From positions 124,001 through 188,000 of the forward strand of contig NZ_RZNZ01000001.1 of NCBI RefSeq assembly GCF_008698145.1: a stretch of 64,000 nucleotides of DNA. The letters are read 5' to 3'. The position numbers and the translations under genes are program-made. The notes beneath the pieces are model-generated. The model ran no database searches. It was not told the origin of the DNA and was given only the letters and a program-made list of their open reading frames with translations. This DNA comes from Bifidobacterium vespertilionis (GTDB lineage: Bacteria; Actinomycetota; Actinomycetes; Actinomycetales; Bifidobacteriaceae). Positions 48,029 through 59,716 of the stretch are shown here, piece by piece; the stretch's first letter is position 1; every line of letters begins with the position of its first letter.

Positions 48029-48799
48029 ATGTCGCTTGCGGTTCGTGTGATCCCATGCCTGGATGTCGATGCCGGGCGCGTCGTCAAGGGCGTGCATTTC
48101 GAGAACCTCCGCGACGCCGGCGACCCGGTGGAGCTGGCCCGCGAATACTACCGCCAGGGCGCCGACGAGCTCACCTTCCTGGACGTGACCGCCTCCAGCT
48201 CGCATCGCCAGACCATGATCGACGTGGTCTCCCGCACGGCCGAGCAGATCTTCATCCCGCTGACCGTGGGCGGCGGCGTGCGCACACCCGAGGATGTGGA
48301 CTCCCTGCTGCGCTGCGGCGCGGACAAGGTGGGCGTCAACACGGCCGCGATCAACGACCCCACGCTGATCAGCCGCGTGGCCGAGCGCTTTGGCAACCAG
48401 GTGCTTGTCCTGTCCGTGGATGCCCGCCGTGAACGCGGCGAGCAGCACACCCGGTCGGGCTTCGAGGTGACCACCATGGGAGGCCGCAAGTCCACTGGCA
48501 TCGACGCGATCTGGTGGGTCAAGCGCGCCGAGGAGCTGGGCGCGGGGGAGATCCTGCTCAACTCCATGGACGCCGACGGCACGCAGGAGGGCTTCGACCT
48601 TGAGATGATCCGCGCGGTGCGACGCGAGGTGAGGATTCCGATCATCGCCTCCGGCGGCGCCGGCAAGGTGGAGGACTTCCCTCCGGCCATCGAGGCCGGG
48701 GCCGACGCGGTGTTGGCCGCATCCGTGTTCCATTACGGCAAGATGACGATCGGCGACGTGAAGGACGAGCTGCGCCGGCACGGCTACACCGTGCGCTGA
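48029..48799 (+). CDS. hisF: imidazole glycerol phosphate synthase cyclase subunit
   Basis: The 256-residue (beta/alpha)8-barrel enzyme closes the imidazole ring in histidine biosynthesis using ammonia from His[21 protein letters not shown] at the start carries the catalytic Asp11-type residue, and a [10 protein letters not shown] and [11 protein letters not shown] phosphate-binding loop pair is present. The ATG at 48029 is favoured over a TTG six bases upstream because of AGGAG spacing. It is followed by hisI. Confidence 0.97.
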   Translation: MSLAVRVIPCLDVDAGRVVKGVHFENLRDAGDPVELAREYYRQGADELTFLDVTASSSHRQTMIDVVSRTAEQIFIPLTVGGGVRTPEDVDSLLRCGADKVGVNTAAINDPTLISRVAERFGNQVLVLSVDARRERGEQHTRSGFEVTTMGGRKSTGIDAIWWVKRAEELGAGEILLNSMDADGTQEGFDLEMIRAVRREVRIPIIASGGAGKVEDFPPAIEAGADAVLAASVFHYGKMTIGDVKDELRRHGYTVR

Positions 48800-48853
48800 A
48801 CGCGGCGGCCCGGACGGACACGACGATCGATTCGATTGGAGAACAACGAAGCA

Positions 48854-49261
48854 ATGACGACGTATGACAACAGCACGACGCTGGATCCCCGCATCGCCGA
48901 GCGACTCAAGCGCGACGGCAGGGGACTGGTGGCCGCGGTGATCCAGCAGTACGACACGCGCGAGGTGCTCATGGTCGGCTACATGAACGACGAGGCCCTG
49001 CGCCGCACGCTCACCACCGGCCGCGTAACCTTCTGGTCCCGTTCCCGTCAGGAGTACTGGCGCAAGGGGGACACGTCGGGCCATGTGCAGTACGTCAAGG
49101 GCGTTTCGCTCGACTGCGACGGCGACGCGCTGCTGGTCGAGGTCGATCAGGTGGGGGCCGCATGCCACACCGGCAAGCGGTCGTGCTTCCTCGAGGGCGG
49201 CCCGCTGCCGGTGGTCGAGGGACACAGGGTGAAGGAAGAAGAGCAGGAGGACGAGCGATGA
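48854..49261 (+). CDS. hisI: phosphoribosyl-AMP cyclohydrolase
   Basis: The 135-residue enzyme opens the adenine ring of phosphoribosyl-AMP. It is the free-standing HisI type; the separate HisE is encoded at 57722. Motifs are [30 protein letters not shown] (metal site) and [11 protein letters not shown] Glu-rich tail of 12 residues ends it. Its stop overlaps the trpE ATG by 4 bp, a link between two amino-acid pathways. Confidence 0.96.
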   Translation: MTTYDNSTTLDPRIAERLKRDGRGLVAAVIQQYDTREVLMVGYMNDEALRRTLTTGRVTFWSRSRQEYWRKGDTSGHVQYVKGVSLDCDGDALLVEVDQVGAACHTGKRSCFLEGGPLPVVEGHRVKEEEQEDER

Positions 49262-50814
49262 GCGAGTGCAGCGTCGAACATCTGGCATGGGGCGGCACGT
49301 GGCCGAGCCGCGAGCAGTTCCACGAGCTGGCGGACAAGGGATACCGCGTGATCCCGATCGTGCGCCGCCTGCTCGCCGACTCCCTGACCCCGGTGGGCTT
49401 CTATGAGCGTCTGGCCGGTGGCCGAACCGGCACCTTCATTCTCGAATCGGCCGAATATGGCGGTTCCTGGAGCCGCTACTCGTTCATCGGCGTCAACTCC
49501 GTGGCCCAGCTGCGCTCCCGTGACGGCAAGGCCGACTGGCTGGGCAAGGTGCCGGTCGGTGTGCCCATCGAAGGCGATGTGATCGACGTGGCCCGAGCCA
49601 CGCTCGCCACGCTCAAGGCCCCCGATGTGGATGGTCTGCCCACGCTCACCAGCGGTCTGGTGGGCACGGTCGGCTGGGATGCGATCCGCCACTGGGAGCC
49701 GACGCTGCGCGCCGAGGCACCGGATGAGACCGGACAGCCGGAGACCGTGCTCGCCCTGGCCACGGACATCGCGATCGTGGACCATGTGGACGGCTCGGTG
49801 TGGATCATCGCCAACGCCGTGAACTTCGACGACCGTCCCACGCGCGCCGACTTCGCCTACGACGATGCGATCGGACGGCTCGACCGCATGCAGAAGGCCG
49901 CGTCCACCCCGCAGCCGCACGAGAACCGCGTGAGCGTGCTGGACCCGTCCGTCGCCCAGCCCGAACTGCGCTTCCGCTCCGCAAAGGCCGAGTACGAGCA
50001 CGCCGTGGAGGAGGCCAAGCGCCACATCGTGGACGGCGACGTGTTCCAGGTGGTCATTTCCCAGCGCCTGGACATCGACTCTCCGGCCGATCCGTTCGAC
50101 GTCTACCGCGTACTGCGCACGCTGAACCCCAGCCCGTACATGTACTTCATGGCCCTCACGGACGCGCAGGGCCGCAACTTCAACGTGATCGGATCCAGCC
50201 CGGAGACGCTGATCAAGGTGGACCACGGCCACGCCATGACATTCCCGATCGCCGGTTCCCGTCCGAGGGGCAAGACCCCCGAGGAGGACGCGAGGCTCGC
50301 CAAGGAGCTGCTGGCCGACCCCAAGGAGCGCAGCGAGCACATCATGCTCGTGGACCTGAGCCGCAACGATCTGAGTCGCGTGTGCGATCCGGACACCGTC
50401 GAGGTGGTCTCGCTCATGGACATCAAGCGGTTCAGCCACATCATGCACATCTGCTCCACGGTCACCGGCCATGTTCGCGACGATCTGAGCACCTTCGACG
50501 TGTTCACCTCCGCGTTCCCGGCCGGTACGCTCTCCGGCGCCCCGAAGCCCCGCGCGGTGGAGATCATCGACGAGCTGGAGCCCTCGGACCGCGGTATCTA
50601 CGGCGGCACGATCGGCTACTTCGACTTCTCCGGCAACATGGACATGGCCATCGCCATCCGCACCGCGTTCATCCGCGACCATGAGGCCAGCGTGCAGGCC
50701 GGAGCGGGCATCGTGCTCGATTCGGTGCCCGCCAACGAATGGCAGGAGACGCGCAACAAGGCCGAGGCCAGCGTGGAATCCGTGCAGATCGCCGCGCAGC
50801 TCAGGAGCGCCTGA
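49258..50814 (+). CDS. trpE: anthranilate synthase component I
   Basis: The 518-residue enzyme makes anthranilate from chorismate with ammonia supplied by TrpG. The N-terminal domain holds the tryptophan feedback motif LLESAE-like ([18 protein letters not shown]), and the chorismate-binding domain has FSPE-type [27 protein letters not shown] and [11 protein letters not shown]. trpG, trpD and trpF are not in the window. It is translationally coupled to hisI. A hairpin terminator follows. Confidence 0.96.
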   Translation: MSECSVEHLAWGGTWPSREQFHELADKGYRVIPIVRRLLADSLTPVGFYERLAGGRTGTFILESAEYGGSWSRYSFIGVNSVAQLRSRDGKADWLGKVPVGVPIEGDVIDVARATLATLKAPDVDGLPTLTSGLVGTVGWDAIRHWEPTLRAEAPDETGQPETVLALATDIAIVDHVDGSVWIIANAVNFDDRPTRADFAYDDAIGRLDRMQKAASTPQPHENRVSVLDPSVAQPELRFRSAKAEYEHAVEEAKRHIVDGDVFQVVISQRLDIDSPADPFDVYRVLRTLNPSPYMYFMALTDAQGRNFNVIGSSPETLIKVDHGHAMTFPIAGSRPRGKTPEEDARLAKELLADPKERSEHIMLVDLSRNDLSRVCDPDTVEVVSLMDIKRFSHIMHICSTVTGHVRDDLSTFDVFTSAFPAGTLSGAPKPRAVEIIDELEPSDRGIYGGTIGYFDFSGNMDMAIAIRTAFIRDHEASVQAGAGIVLDSVPANEWQETRNKAEASVESVQIAAQLRSA

Positions 50815-50843
50815 TATAGCGCCTGATCGGGCCATGTGATGGG

Positions 50844-50883
50844 ACGGGGTGTGTTGTGACATTGTCATGACACGCCCCGTTTA
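50844..50883 (+). terminator. trpE terminator
   Basis: ACGGGGTGTGTTGTGAC and GTCATGACACGCCCCGT pair over 17 bp with three mismatches or wobbles, followed by TTTACC. The central TGTGACATTGTCATGACA also resembles an operator for the following MFS gene. Confidence 0.65.
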
Positions 50884-50955
50884 CCTTGTGTTCACCCTCG
50901 ACTACACTCTTCCGGGGTTTTTTTCATTCCCAGAAGAGCAAGAGTAGGAGAGACC

Positions 50956-52189
50956 ATGTTCATGGCGGATAAGGAGACAGTGGACAGAGCCAGCGGCATG
51001 AAGCACTATGCCGGTCTGGCGGTGTTCTCGTCGGCCGTGGGGCACGCCCTCGACGGCCTCGACCTGATGATCCTCGGCTTCGCGATGTCGGGCATCATGT
51101 CGAGCTTCAACATCGACAAGACCACGGCGGGCACGCTCACCACGATCACGCTGGCCGGCGCGTTCCTGGGCGGTCTGGTGTTCGGCCGGATGGCGGACAA
51201 GTACGGCCGCATCCGCGTGCTGACCTATTCGGTCGTGTTCTTCGGCCTGTTCACGCTGTTTTCGGCCTTCGCGCCCAACTTCGCGTTCATGGCGGCGTGC
51301 CGCTTTCTGGCGGGCGTGGGCATTGGCGCCGAGTTCGGCATCGGCATGGCCATCGCCGCCGAGGCATCCAGCCCGAAGAACCGGGCCAAGGCGACCTCCG
51401 GCGTGGGCCTGGGTTTCCAGGTGGGCGTGCTGCTCGCTTCGCTGCTGAGCGCGCCCATCATCACCGCATGGGGCTGGCGCGGCCTGTTCGCCATCGGCAT
51501 CGTGCCGGCCGTCGTGGCGATCCTGATCCGCGTGTTCGTGCCCGAGCCGCCGCTGTACCTCAAGCACCGCGAAACCGCGGGGGGAGCACGGCTCGATCAG
51601 GCAGCTGTTCTCCACGCCGGAGCGCGTGCGGTTCTCCATCGCGATCATCGTGCTGTGCACCGTGCAGAACTGCGGCTACTTCGGCATCATGACCTGGCTG
51701 CCCAGCTACCTCAACAAGGAGCTCAACCTGTCCCTGACCTCCACCGGCATCTGGACCGCCGTCACCGTGGTCGGCATGATGCTGGGCATCTCCGTGTTCG
51801 GCTTCCTCGCCGACCATCTGGGCCGCCGTCCCGCGTTCTGGATCTTCCAGATCGGCGCGGCCGCGATGGTGGTCGTCTACAGCCAGCTCAAGGATCCGAC
51901 GGCCCTGCTCGTGGGCGGTTTCTTCATGGGCATGTTCGCCAACGGCATGATCGGCGGCTATGGCGCGCTGATCTCCGAGCTGTTCCCCACCGAGCTCCGC
52001 GCCACCGCGCAGACCGCCCTGTACAACACCGGACGCTTCATCGGCGGCGGCCTGGGCCCGGTGGCGATCGCCGCGATCGCGACGGACCACGGGTTCGGCT
52101 TCGCACTCGGCACGATCTCCTGCATCTACGTGGTCGGCTTCGTCACGATGTTCTTCGTGCCCGACCGCAAGGGCGCCGCGCTGGAGTAG
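50956..52189 (+). pseudogene. MFS transporter, frameshifted
   Basis: Two frames make one major facilitator of about 410 residues. The first frame, from ATG 50956 (GGAGAGACC upstream), gives helices 1-6 and the motif GRMADKYGRIR. It is left at the G6 run 51579-51584. With one G fewer the protein continues ETAGEHGSIRQLFSTPERVR, helices 7-12 and FLADHLGRRP, ending at TAG 52189. The family resembles the aromatic acid:H+ symporter or sugar-porter group. The break may be real, phase-variable or an assembly error. Substrate unknown. Confidence 0.8.
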
Positions 52190-52196
52190 GCTTTCC

Positions 52197-52294
52197 GTCA
52201 TCCTGGGCACAGCGAAGCGGAGTCGAAGGATCCTTAGCCTTGTGCGCAATGGCCAGGGATCCTTCGCTGAGCGCAGCGCTGCGCGCAGGATGAC
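52197..52294. repeat. long imperfect hairpin, GTCATCCTG family, copy 1
   Basis: GTCATCCTG near 52197 is inverted as CAGGATGAC ending at 52294, with AAGGATCC/GGATCCTT near the centre. This CATCCTG-AAGGATC hairpin type is a known widespread intergenic repeat pattern in bacteria. A second copy lies at 52705-52783. Confidence 0.8.
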
Positions 52295-52319
52295 GCGCGC
52301 TTTTCGCCGCTATCTCGCC

Positions 52320-52517
52320 AAGTGGGGGCGGATTTCTCACTTTGCAGAGCGACATACATGAAAGTGGGGGCGCGACGACAGCCAAAAAGAGCTCGAAACC
52401 TGCCCCAATACGACCGATTCGGCACGAATTCCATCCCCCCGGACGGCAAATGTGCGATCATCGACGCCCCCACTGTGATGTATAGCATCATGCACATGCC
52501 GAAATCCGCCCCCACTT
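52320..52517. repeat. two-tier nested inverted repeat, AGTGGGGGCG family
   Basis: The outer arms AAGTGGGGGCGGATTTC (52320-52336) and 52501-52517 are perfect over 17 bp. The inner arms 52354-52372 and 52465-52483 match at 17 of 19 positions. Each tier carries AGTGGGGGCG. Confidence 0.9.
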
Positions 52518-52704
52518 TCAGAGATACGGCCTCCTACCGGCATGCACCCGGCATAGCCGCACCCGATCTGCACATTCCACGGCCCCTCGACAGCAAAATG
52601 AGCAAATCCGCTGCGTGGGAACGGATTCCGACCCCGCCAGCAATCGGATTCACTCATTCTGTGGGGCAAACAGAACAATGCGTGGGGCGCGTTTCCTCGC
52701 CGAT

Positions 52705-52783
52705 GCTGAGCGGAACCAAGCGGAGTCGAAGGATTCTTGGTCCGTGCGCAAAGTAAAGGATCCTTCGCTTCGCTCAGGATGAC
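52705..52783. repeat. GTCATCCTG-family hairpin, copy 2
   Basis: It contains GCGGAGTCGAAGGATTCTTGG, shortened here, and ends AAGGATCCTTCGCTTCGCTCAGGATGAC; another CTCAGGATGAC half-copy follows at 52807. It resembles 52197-52294 in central and terminal motifs. Confidence 0.75.
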
Positions 52784-52929
52784 GGTGGGTGCAAAGCCGC
52801 GCCGCGCTCAGGATGACGTTGATCAGCCGCGATTGCCCGTATTTGCCCGGAACGTGGGACGGCAGGGGACGCTGTCTGGGGTTGGGACATACAGTGACGC
52901 ATGTTCCATACGTTAGGCAAGGGAGGGTC

Positions 52930-55017
<2,088 letters not shown>

Positions 55018-55066
55018 GACGGCCGCGCCGAGACCCAAGCAACACGTTGAGAGGACAAAACACATT

Positions 55067-55936
55067 ATGAGCAACACCGCAACCACGCCGTCCGGCCAGC
55101 CGCTCGGCATCAGCCACAAGCCCAGCCAGACGGCCACCATGTTCGAGGCGCTCGACAAGGCGAACAAGCCCGCGTTCATCGGCTACCTGCCCTACGGCTT
55201 CCCGAACCCCGAGATCTCCCTGAAGGCGTTCAAGACCCTGGTGGACCATGGCGTCAACGCCGTCGAGATCGGCCTGCCGTACTCCGACCCGGTCATGGAC
55301 GGCCCGGTCATCCAGGCCGCCAGCCAGATCGCCCTGAACAACGGGGAAAGCATCCACGGCGTGTTCAAGGCCGTGGAGACCGTGGCCAACGCCGGCGGCG
55401 TGCCGCTGATCATGAGCTACTGGAACCTCATCTACCACTACGGCGTGGAGCGTTTCGCACGCGACTTCGAGAACGCCGGCGGCGCGGGCCTGATCACGCC
55501 CGACCTGATCCCCGACGAGGCGGGGGAGTGGATCGAGGCGTCCGACCGCCACGGTCTGGACCGTATATTCCTGGTTTCCCCTGACTCCGCCGCCGAGCGT
55601 CTTCAGGTCGTCTCCAAGGCATCCCGCGGCTTTGTGTACGCGGCCTCCCGCATGGGTGTGACGGGCGAGCGCAAGACCATCACCGACTCCCCGGAGGCGC
55701 TGGTGGACCGCACGCGCAAGGCCGGGGCCGCCCGCGTGTGCGTGGGCATCGGCGTGTCCACGGCCGAACAGGCGTCGAAGGTGGGCGCCTACGCCGACGG
55801 CGTGATCGTCGGCTCCGCGCTGGTCCACCAGCTGCTGGACGATTCCGGCCGCAAGGCGCTGGACGAGGCCGAGGGACTGGCCAATCTGGCCGCCAAGTCC
55901 GACGAGCTGGCCCACGGCGTCGCGGCCGCGCGCTGA
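55067..55936 (+). CDS. trpA: tryptophan synthase alpha subunit
   Basis: The 289-residue TIM-barrel subunit cleaves indole-3-glycerol phosphate to indole and binds the beta domain of the fused TrpCB. It has FIGYLPYGFPNPEIS, EIGLPYSDPVMDGPVIQAAS (catalytic Glu and Asp) and VGIGVSTAEQASKV. The start follows GAGAGGA by 12 bp. It is 49 bp after trpCB and the two are almost certainly co-transcribed. Confidence 0.96.
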   Translation: MSNTATTPSGQPLGISHKPSQTATMFEALDKANKPAFIGYLPYGFPNPEISLKAFKTLVDHGVNAVEIGLPYSDPVMDGPVIQAASQIALNNGESIHGVFKAVETVANAGGVPLIMSYWNLIYHYGVERFARDFENAGGAGLITPDLIPDEAGEWIEASDRHGLDRIFLVSPDSAAERLQVVSKASRGFVYAASRMGVTGERKTITDSPEALVDRTRKAGAARVCVGIGVSTAEQASKVGAYADGVIVGSALVHQLLDDSGRKALDEAEGLANLAAKSDELAHGVAAAR

Positions 55937-55981
55937 GCGGTCCCGAGCCCGCGGTAATGCGCATCGCCTAGGATGAGGACC

Positions 55982-57010
55982 ATGAATCTCGCATACATCC
56001 CGTCGCCGTCCATCTCGCAATTCCAGATCGGACCGGTGACGATACACATCTATGCCCTGTGCATCCTTGCGGGCATCGTGGCGGCCGTCTGGATCTCCAC
56101 CCTCCGGTGGAAGCGCTACGGCGGCACGTTCGACCAGATCTTCGACATCACGATCGTGGCCGTGCCCTGCGGCATCGTGGGCGCGCGCCTGTACCACATC
56201 ATCACCACGCCGGAGCGGTTCTTCGGGGCCAGCGGCAACTGGGTGGAGATGTTCAAGATCTGGAACGGCGGCCTGGGCATCTGGGGCGGCATCGCCCTGG
56301 GCGCGCTCGGCGCGTGGGCGTGGTGCCGGGACAAGCACTATCCCATGGCCCTGCTCGCGGACGCCATCGCGCCCGCCCTGCTCGTGGCCCAGGCCATCGG
56401 CCGTCTTGGCAACTGGTTCAACCAGGAGCTCTACGGAGGCCCCACCACGCTGCCCTGGGGCTTGAAGATCGACGCCGCCGGCAGCGCGATCGGGGCCGGT
56501 GAGCAGTGCTACGACGGGCGGACCTGCCCCACCGGCACGCTGTTCCACCCCACCTTCCTGTACGAGATGATCTGGAACCTGATCGGCGCGCTGCTGATCG
56601 TGTGGATCGGCTCCAAGGCCATCAAGGCGCTCAAGGCCGGGTCCCTGTTCGCCATCTACGTGATGTGGTACACGGCCGGCCGCACCTGGATCGAGGCCCT
56701 GCGCATCGACTACGCGCACACCTTCCTGGGCGTGCGCATCAACGTGTGGGTCTCCATGGCCGTGTTCGTGTGCGGCGCGATCGCCCTCGTGCTGATCATG
56801 CAGCGGGGCAAGGATCCCGCGCTGCTTGCCGAGAAGCTGCGCACGGTCACCGAGATCGAGACCTACGGCGAGGAGGACGGCAAGGGCGGGACCGACGCAC
56901 CCGCACCCGCATCCGCCTCCGATGCGCCCGCGTCCGCCGCGCCCGGCTCCCCGGTTCCGCCGGATGCCCCGGCCCCTTCGGATGATCCCACCGTACCTAC
57001 CCGTTCATAG
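55982..57010 (+). CDS. lgt: prolipoprotein diacylglyceryl transferase
   Basis: The 342-residue membrane enzyme attaches diacylglycerol to the lipobox Cys of prolipoproteins such as GluB. It has about seven helices and the conserved AIGRLGNWFNQELYG segment near 140. A Pro/Ala/Asp-rich tail of about 50 residues follows the last helix. A TAGGAT -10 ends 7 bp before the ATG at 55982, so the mRNA may be leaderless; an ATG at 55973 is an alternative. It lies 11 bp before rpe. Confidence 0.95.
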   Translation: MNLAYIPSPSISQFQIGPVTIHIYALCILAGIVAAVWISTLRWKRYGGTFDQIFDITIVAVPCGIVGARLYHIITTPERFFGASGNWVEMFKIWNGGLGIWGGIALGALGAWAWCRDKHYPMALLADAIAPALLVAQAIGRLGNWFNQELYGGPTTLPWGLKIDAAGSAIGAGEQCYDGRTCPTGTLFHPTFLYEMIWNLIGALLIVWIGSKAIKALKAGSLFAIYVMWYTAGRTWIEALRIDYAHTFLGVRINVWVSMAVFVCGAIALVLIMQRGKDPALLAEKLRTVTEIETYGEEDGKGGTDAPAPASASDAPASAAPGSPVPPDAPAPSDDPTVPTRS

Positions 57011-57021
57011 AATGAGGAACC

Positions 57022-57687
57022 ATGAGCATTCAAATCGCACCCAGCATCCTGTCCGCCGATTTCTGCAACCTTGAGCGCGACCTCAAGGCCATCTCCAACG
57101 CCGATCTGGTCCACGTGGACGTGATGGACCACCATTTCGTCCCGAACCTCACGCTCGGCGAGCCGATCGTCAAGCGCATCTGCGAGGTCACGGACCTGCC
57201 GGTGGACGTCCACCTGATGATCGAGGATCCGGACCGCTGGGCCCCCGAGTTCGCCAAGTGCGGAGCCCAGTCCGTCACCTTCCACATGGGCGCCACCCAT
57301 GCGCCGGTGCGTCTGGCCCGCCAGCTGCGCGAGATGGGCGTCAAGGCCTGCTTCGCCGTGCGCCCGGCCGAGCCCGTCGAGCCCCTGTTCGACATCCTCG
57401 AGGAGTTCGACATGGTCCTCATCATGACCGTCGAGCCCGGATTCGGCGGCCAGAAGTTCCTGGACAACCAGATGAACAAGGTCCGCCGCCTGCGCGACGA
57501 GATCACCCGCCGCGGCTTGGACACCCACATCCAGGTGGATGGCGGCGTGAGCCCCAAGACCGCCCACATCGTGGCCGAGGCCGGCGCCGACGTGCTCGTG
57601 GCCGGCTCCGCCGTCTACGGCGCAGAGAACCCCGCCGAGGCGATCGACCAGATCCGCGCCCAGGCCGAGGCCGCCTACAAGGCCTGA
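57022..57687 (+). CDS. rpe: ribulose-phosphate 3-epimerase
   Basis: The 221-residue TIM-barrel enzyme interconverts ribulose 5-phosphate and xylulose 5-phosphate, an intermediate of the bifid shunt. Conserved parts are [28 protein letters not shown] (metal ligands), DVHLMI and [10 protein letters not shown]. The start follows AATGAGGAAC. It is part of a run with lgt, hisE and hisG. Confidence 0.96.
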   Translation: MSIQIAPSILSADFCNLERDLKAISNADLVHVDVMDHHFVPNLTLGEPIVKRICEVTDLPVDVHLMIEDPDRWAPEFAKCGAQSVTFHMGATHAPVRLARQLREMGVKACFAVRPAEPVEPLFDILEEFDMVLIMTVEPGFGGQKFLDNQMNKVRRLRDEITRRGLDTHIQVDGGVSPKTAHIVAEAGADVLVAGSAVYGAENPAEAIDQIRAQAEAAYKA

Positions 57688-57721
57688 ACAACAACCAATC
57701 ACAAGAAAGCAGCATCACCCC

Positions 57722-57985
57722 ATGAAGACGTTTGAGTCCCTGTATGCCGAACTGAGCGAGAAGGCCAAGACCCGCCCCGAAGGCTCCCTGACCGTCGAGG
57801 AGCTGGACAAGGGCACGCATTTCATCGGCAAGAAGATCGTCGAAGAGGCCGGGGAGACCTGGATCGCCTCCGAATACGAGGGCAACGAGCGCATGGCCGA
57901 GGAGATGAGCCAGCTGCTCTACCATGTGCAGGTCATGATGGTCAAGCACGGCATCACGCTCGAGGACGTGTACAAGTACCTGTGA
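57722..57985 (+). CDS. hisE: phosphoribosyl-ATP pyrophosphatase
   Basis: The 87-residue all-alpha NTP-pyrophosphatase converts phosphoribosyl-ATP to phosphoribosyl-AMP. The motif [15 protein letters not shown] holds the EExx(E/D) metal-binding residues and [15 protein letters not shown] the second acidic site. There is only a weak ribosome site (AAGAAAG). It is separated from hisI in this genome and is followed by hisG after 47 bp. Confidence 0.95.
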   Translation: MKTFESLYAELSEKAKTRPEGSLTVEELDKGTHFIGKKIVEEAGETWIASEYEGNERMAEEMSQLLYHVQVMMVKHGITLEDVYKYL

Positions 57986-58032
57986 CGGCTTTCCCGCCGC
58001 AACACCGGAACGAATCGAAAAGGGGTTTCACA

Positions 58033-58884
58033 ATGCTTCGCATCGCAGTGCCCAACAAGGGCATGCTTTCCGAGCCCGCATGGGACATGCTGTCCGAGGC
58101 CGGCTACCGGCTGCGCACCAACCCGCGCCAGCTTGTGGTGCAGGATCCGGACAACGACATCGAGCTGTTCTACCTGCGTCCGCTGGACATCGCCGTGTAC
58201 GTGGGCACCGGCACCATCGACGTGGGCATCACCGGCGAGGATCTGCTCAGGAACTCGGGCACGCCGGCGCTCGAGCACATGCCGCTCGGCTTCGGCGCGT
58301 CCACGTTCCGCTTTGCCGCGCCGAACGACTCGCCGATCACGCGCCTCGAGGACATCGAGGGCAAGCGCGTGGCCACCACGTTCGACAAGCTCGTGCAGGA
58401 CTATCTGACGAACCACGGCATCAACGCCCAGACCATCCATCTGGACGGTGCCGTCGAGTCCTCCGTGCAGCTGGGCGTGGCCGACCTGATCGCCGATGTG
58501 GTCTCCACCGGCACCACCCTGAGGAACGCCGGGCTGCGCATCTTCGCCGATCCGCTCATGCACTCCGAGGCCTGCCTGATCCGCTCGCCCCGCGTGGCGG
58601 ACGACGATCCGCGCCTCACGGTGCTGTCCCGCCGTCTGCAGGGTGTGCTCACCGCCCACCAGTACGTGCTGATGGACTACGACATCCCGGTGGACAAGGT
58701 GTCCGCCGCGGTGGCCGTGACCCCGGGCTTCGAAAGCCCCACCATCTCCCCGCTGCACGACAAGCAGTGGGCGGCCGTGCGCGTCATGGTCCCCAAGAAG
58801 AAGGTCAACCAGCTCATGGACGACCTGTACGAGGTGGGTGCGCGCGGCATCATCGTGACCGCGTTGCAGGCCTCCCGCATCTGA
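58033..58884 (+). CDS. hisG: ATP phosphoribosyltransferase
   Basis: The 283-residue enzyme is the first step of histidine biosynthesis. It is the long, hexameric type with a C-terminal regulatory domain ([20 protein letters not shown]), so it does not need His[16 protein letters not shown] at 6-20 and [14 protein letters not shown] are conserved. The start ATG follows AAAAGGGG. It is probably inhibited by histidine. An ordinary 181-bp gap follows. Confidence 0.96.
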   Translation: MLRIAVPNKGMLSEPAWDMLSEAGYRLRTNPRQLVVQDPDNDIELFYLRPLDIAVYVGTGTIDVGITGEDLLRNSGTPALEHMPLGFGASTFRFAAPNDSPITRLEDIEGKRVATTFDKLVQDYLTNHGINAQTIHLDGAVESSVQLGVADLIADVVSTGTTLRNAGLRIFADPLMHSEACLIRSPRVADDDPRLTVLSRRLQGVLTAHQYVLMDYDIPVDKVSAAVAVTPGFESPTISPLHDKQWAAVRVMVPKKKVNQLMDDLYEVGARGIIVTALQASRI

Positions 58885-59065
58885 TCCGCGGCGGCTTCGG
58901 CGGCTTCGTCCGCGCTTTGGCCGCGGCATAATTTCATCAGATTCATCGAATCCGTCCGTATTGAACCCGTTCGAGGCGTTCGATCCGGGCGGATTCGCCA
59001 TATTCCGGCCATTTTTTCGCCATGTTGGGGTAGTCTCGTAAGAGGTTTTTCGAAGGAGGTCGCGA

Positions 59066-59716
59066 GTGGCGGTTCATCAGGCGGATGCGCAGTACAGTCC
59101 CGAGGCCCGTGATCTCATCTGGACCATCCCCAACGCGATCAGTCTGCTGCGCATCATCTCCATCCCGATCTTCGCCGTGCTGGTGGCGAGGCGCGAGATG
59201 GCCGTGGCGCTGATCGTTCTGGCCTTCAGCGCGTTTTCGGACAGTCTCGACGGCACACTGGCCCGCAAGTTCAATCAGGTGAGCAAGATCGGTCAGGTGC
59301 TCGATCCGGTCGCCGATCGACTCCTCATCTTCTGCTCGGTGGTCGCTCTTGGCATCGCCGGCGTGATCCCGTGGTGGGTGCTCATCGTGGTGGGCCTGCG
59401 AGATTTGGTCATGGCCATCGAGGTCCTCGTCCTCGCGCAGCACGGCTACGGCCCGCTGCCCGTGCACTTCGTGGGCAAGGCGGGCACCGCCATACTCATG
59501 ATGTCCATTCCCGCGTTCATCATCGCCGAGCTGTGGGCCGGACGGTTCACGCAGGGCCTGCATCTGATCTGCGTAGCTGGCATGATCTGGGGCGTATTGC
59601 TGTACTGGATGGCCGGGTTGATCTACCTCAAGCAGGGGCATGATCTGCTGCGCGCCGACGGCGTGGCCGCGGGCGATGCCGTCGCGGATGGGACTGCGGG
59701 GGAGCGGACCGCCTGA
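59066..59716 (+). CDS. pgsA: CDP-alcohol phosphatidyltransferase (PgsA-like)
   Basis: The 216-residue membrane enzyme has the full CDP-alcohol transferase signature: DSLDGTLARKFNQ, then GQVLDPVADR, giving DGxxAR...GxxxDxxxD. It uses CDP-diacylglycerol to make phosphatidylglycerol-phosphate or a related lipid. A GTG start follows GAAGGAGG. The location before DUF881-sbp-DUF881 matches pgsA2 (Rv1822) of M. tuberculosis. Its stop TGA overlaps the next ATG. Confidence 0.92.
   Translation: MAVHQADAQYSPEARDLIWTIPNAISLLRIISIPIFAVLVARREMAVALIVLAFSAFSDSLDGTLARKFNQVSKIGQVLDPVADRLLIFCSVVALGIAGVIPWWVLIVVGLRDLVMAIEVLVLAQHGYGPLPVHFVGKAGTAILMMSIPAFIIAELWAGRFTQGLHLICVAGMIWGVLLYWMAGLIYLKQGHDLLRADGVAAGDAVADGTAGERTA

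Larger units (their letters stand above)
52190..52929. other. 740-bp gene-free island between MFS gene and trpCB
   Basis: No credible gene is seen. The island holds, in order, a GTCATCCTG hairpin, a two-tier AGTGGGGGCG nested inverted repeat, an AATGAGCAAATCC and GGATTCACTCATTCTG motif pair shared with the 8-kb island, and a second GTCATCCTG-family hairpin. Confidence 0.75.

Noticed and set aside
52322..52756. 144-residue open frame in the 52-kb island
   Set aside because: It lies entirely within nested inverted repeats and lacks a start site.
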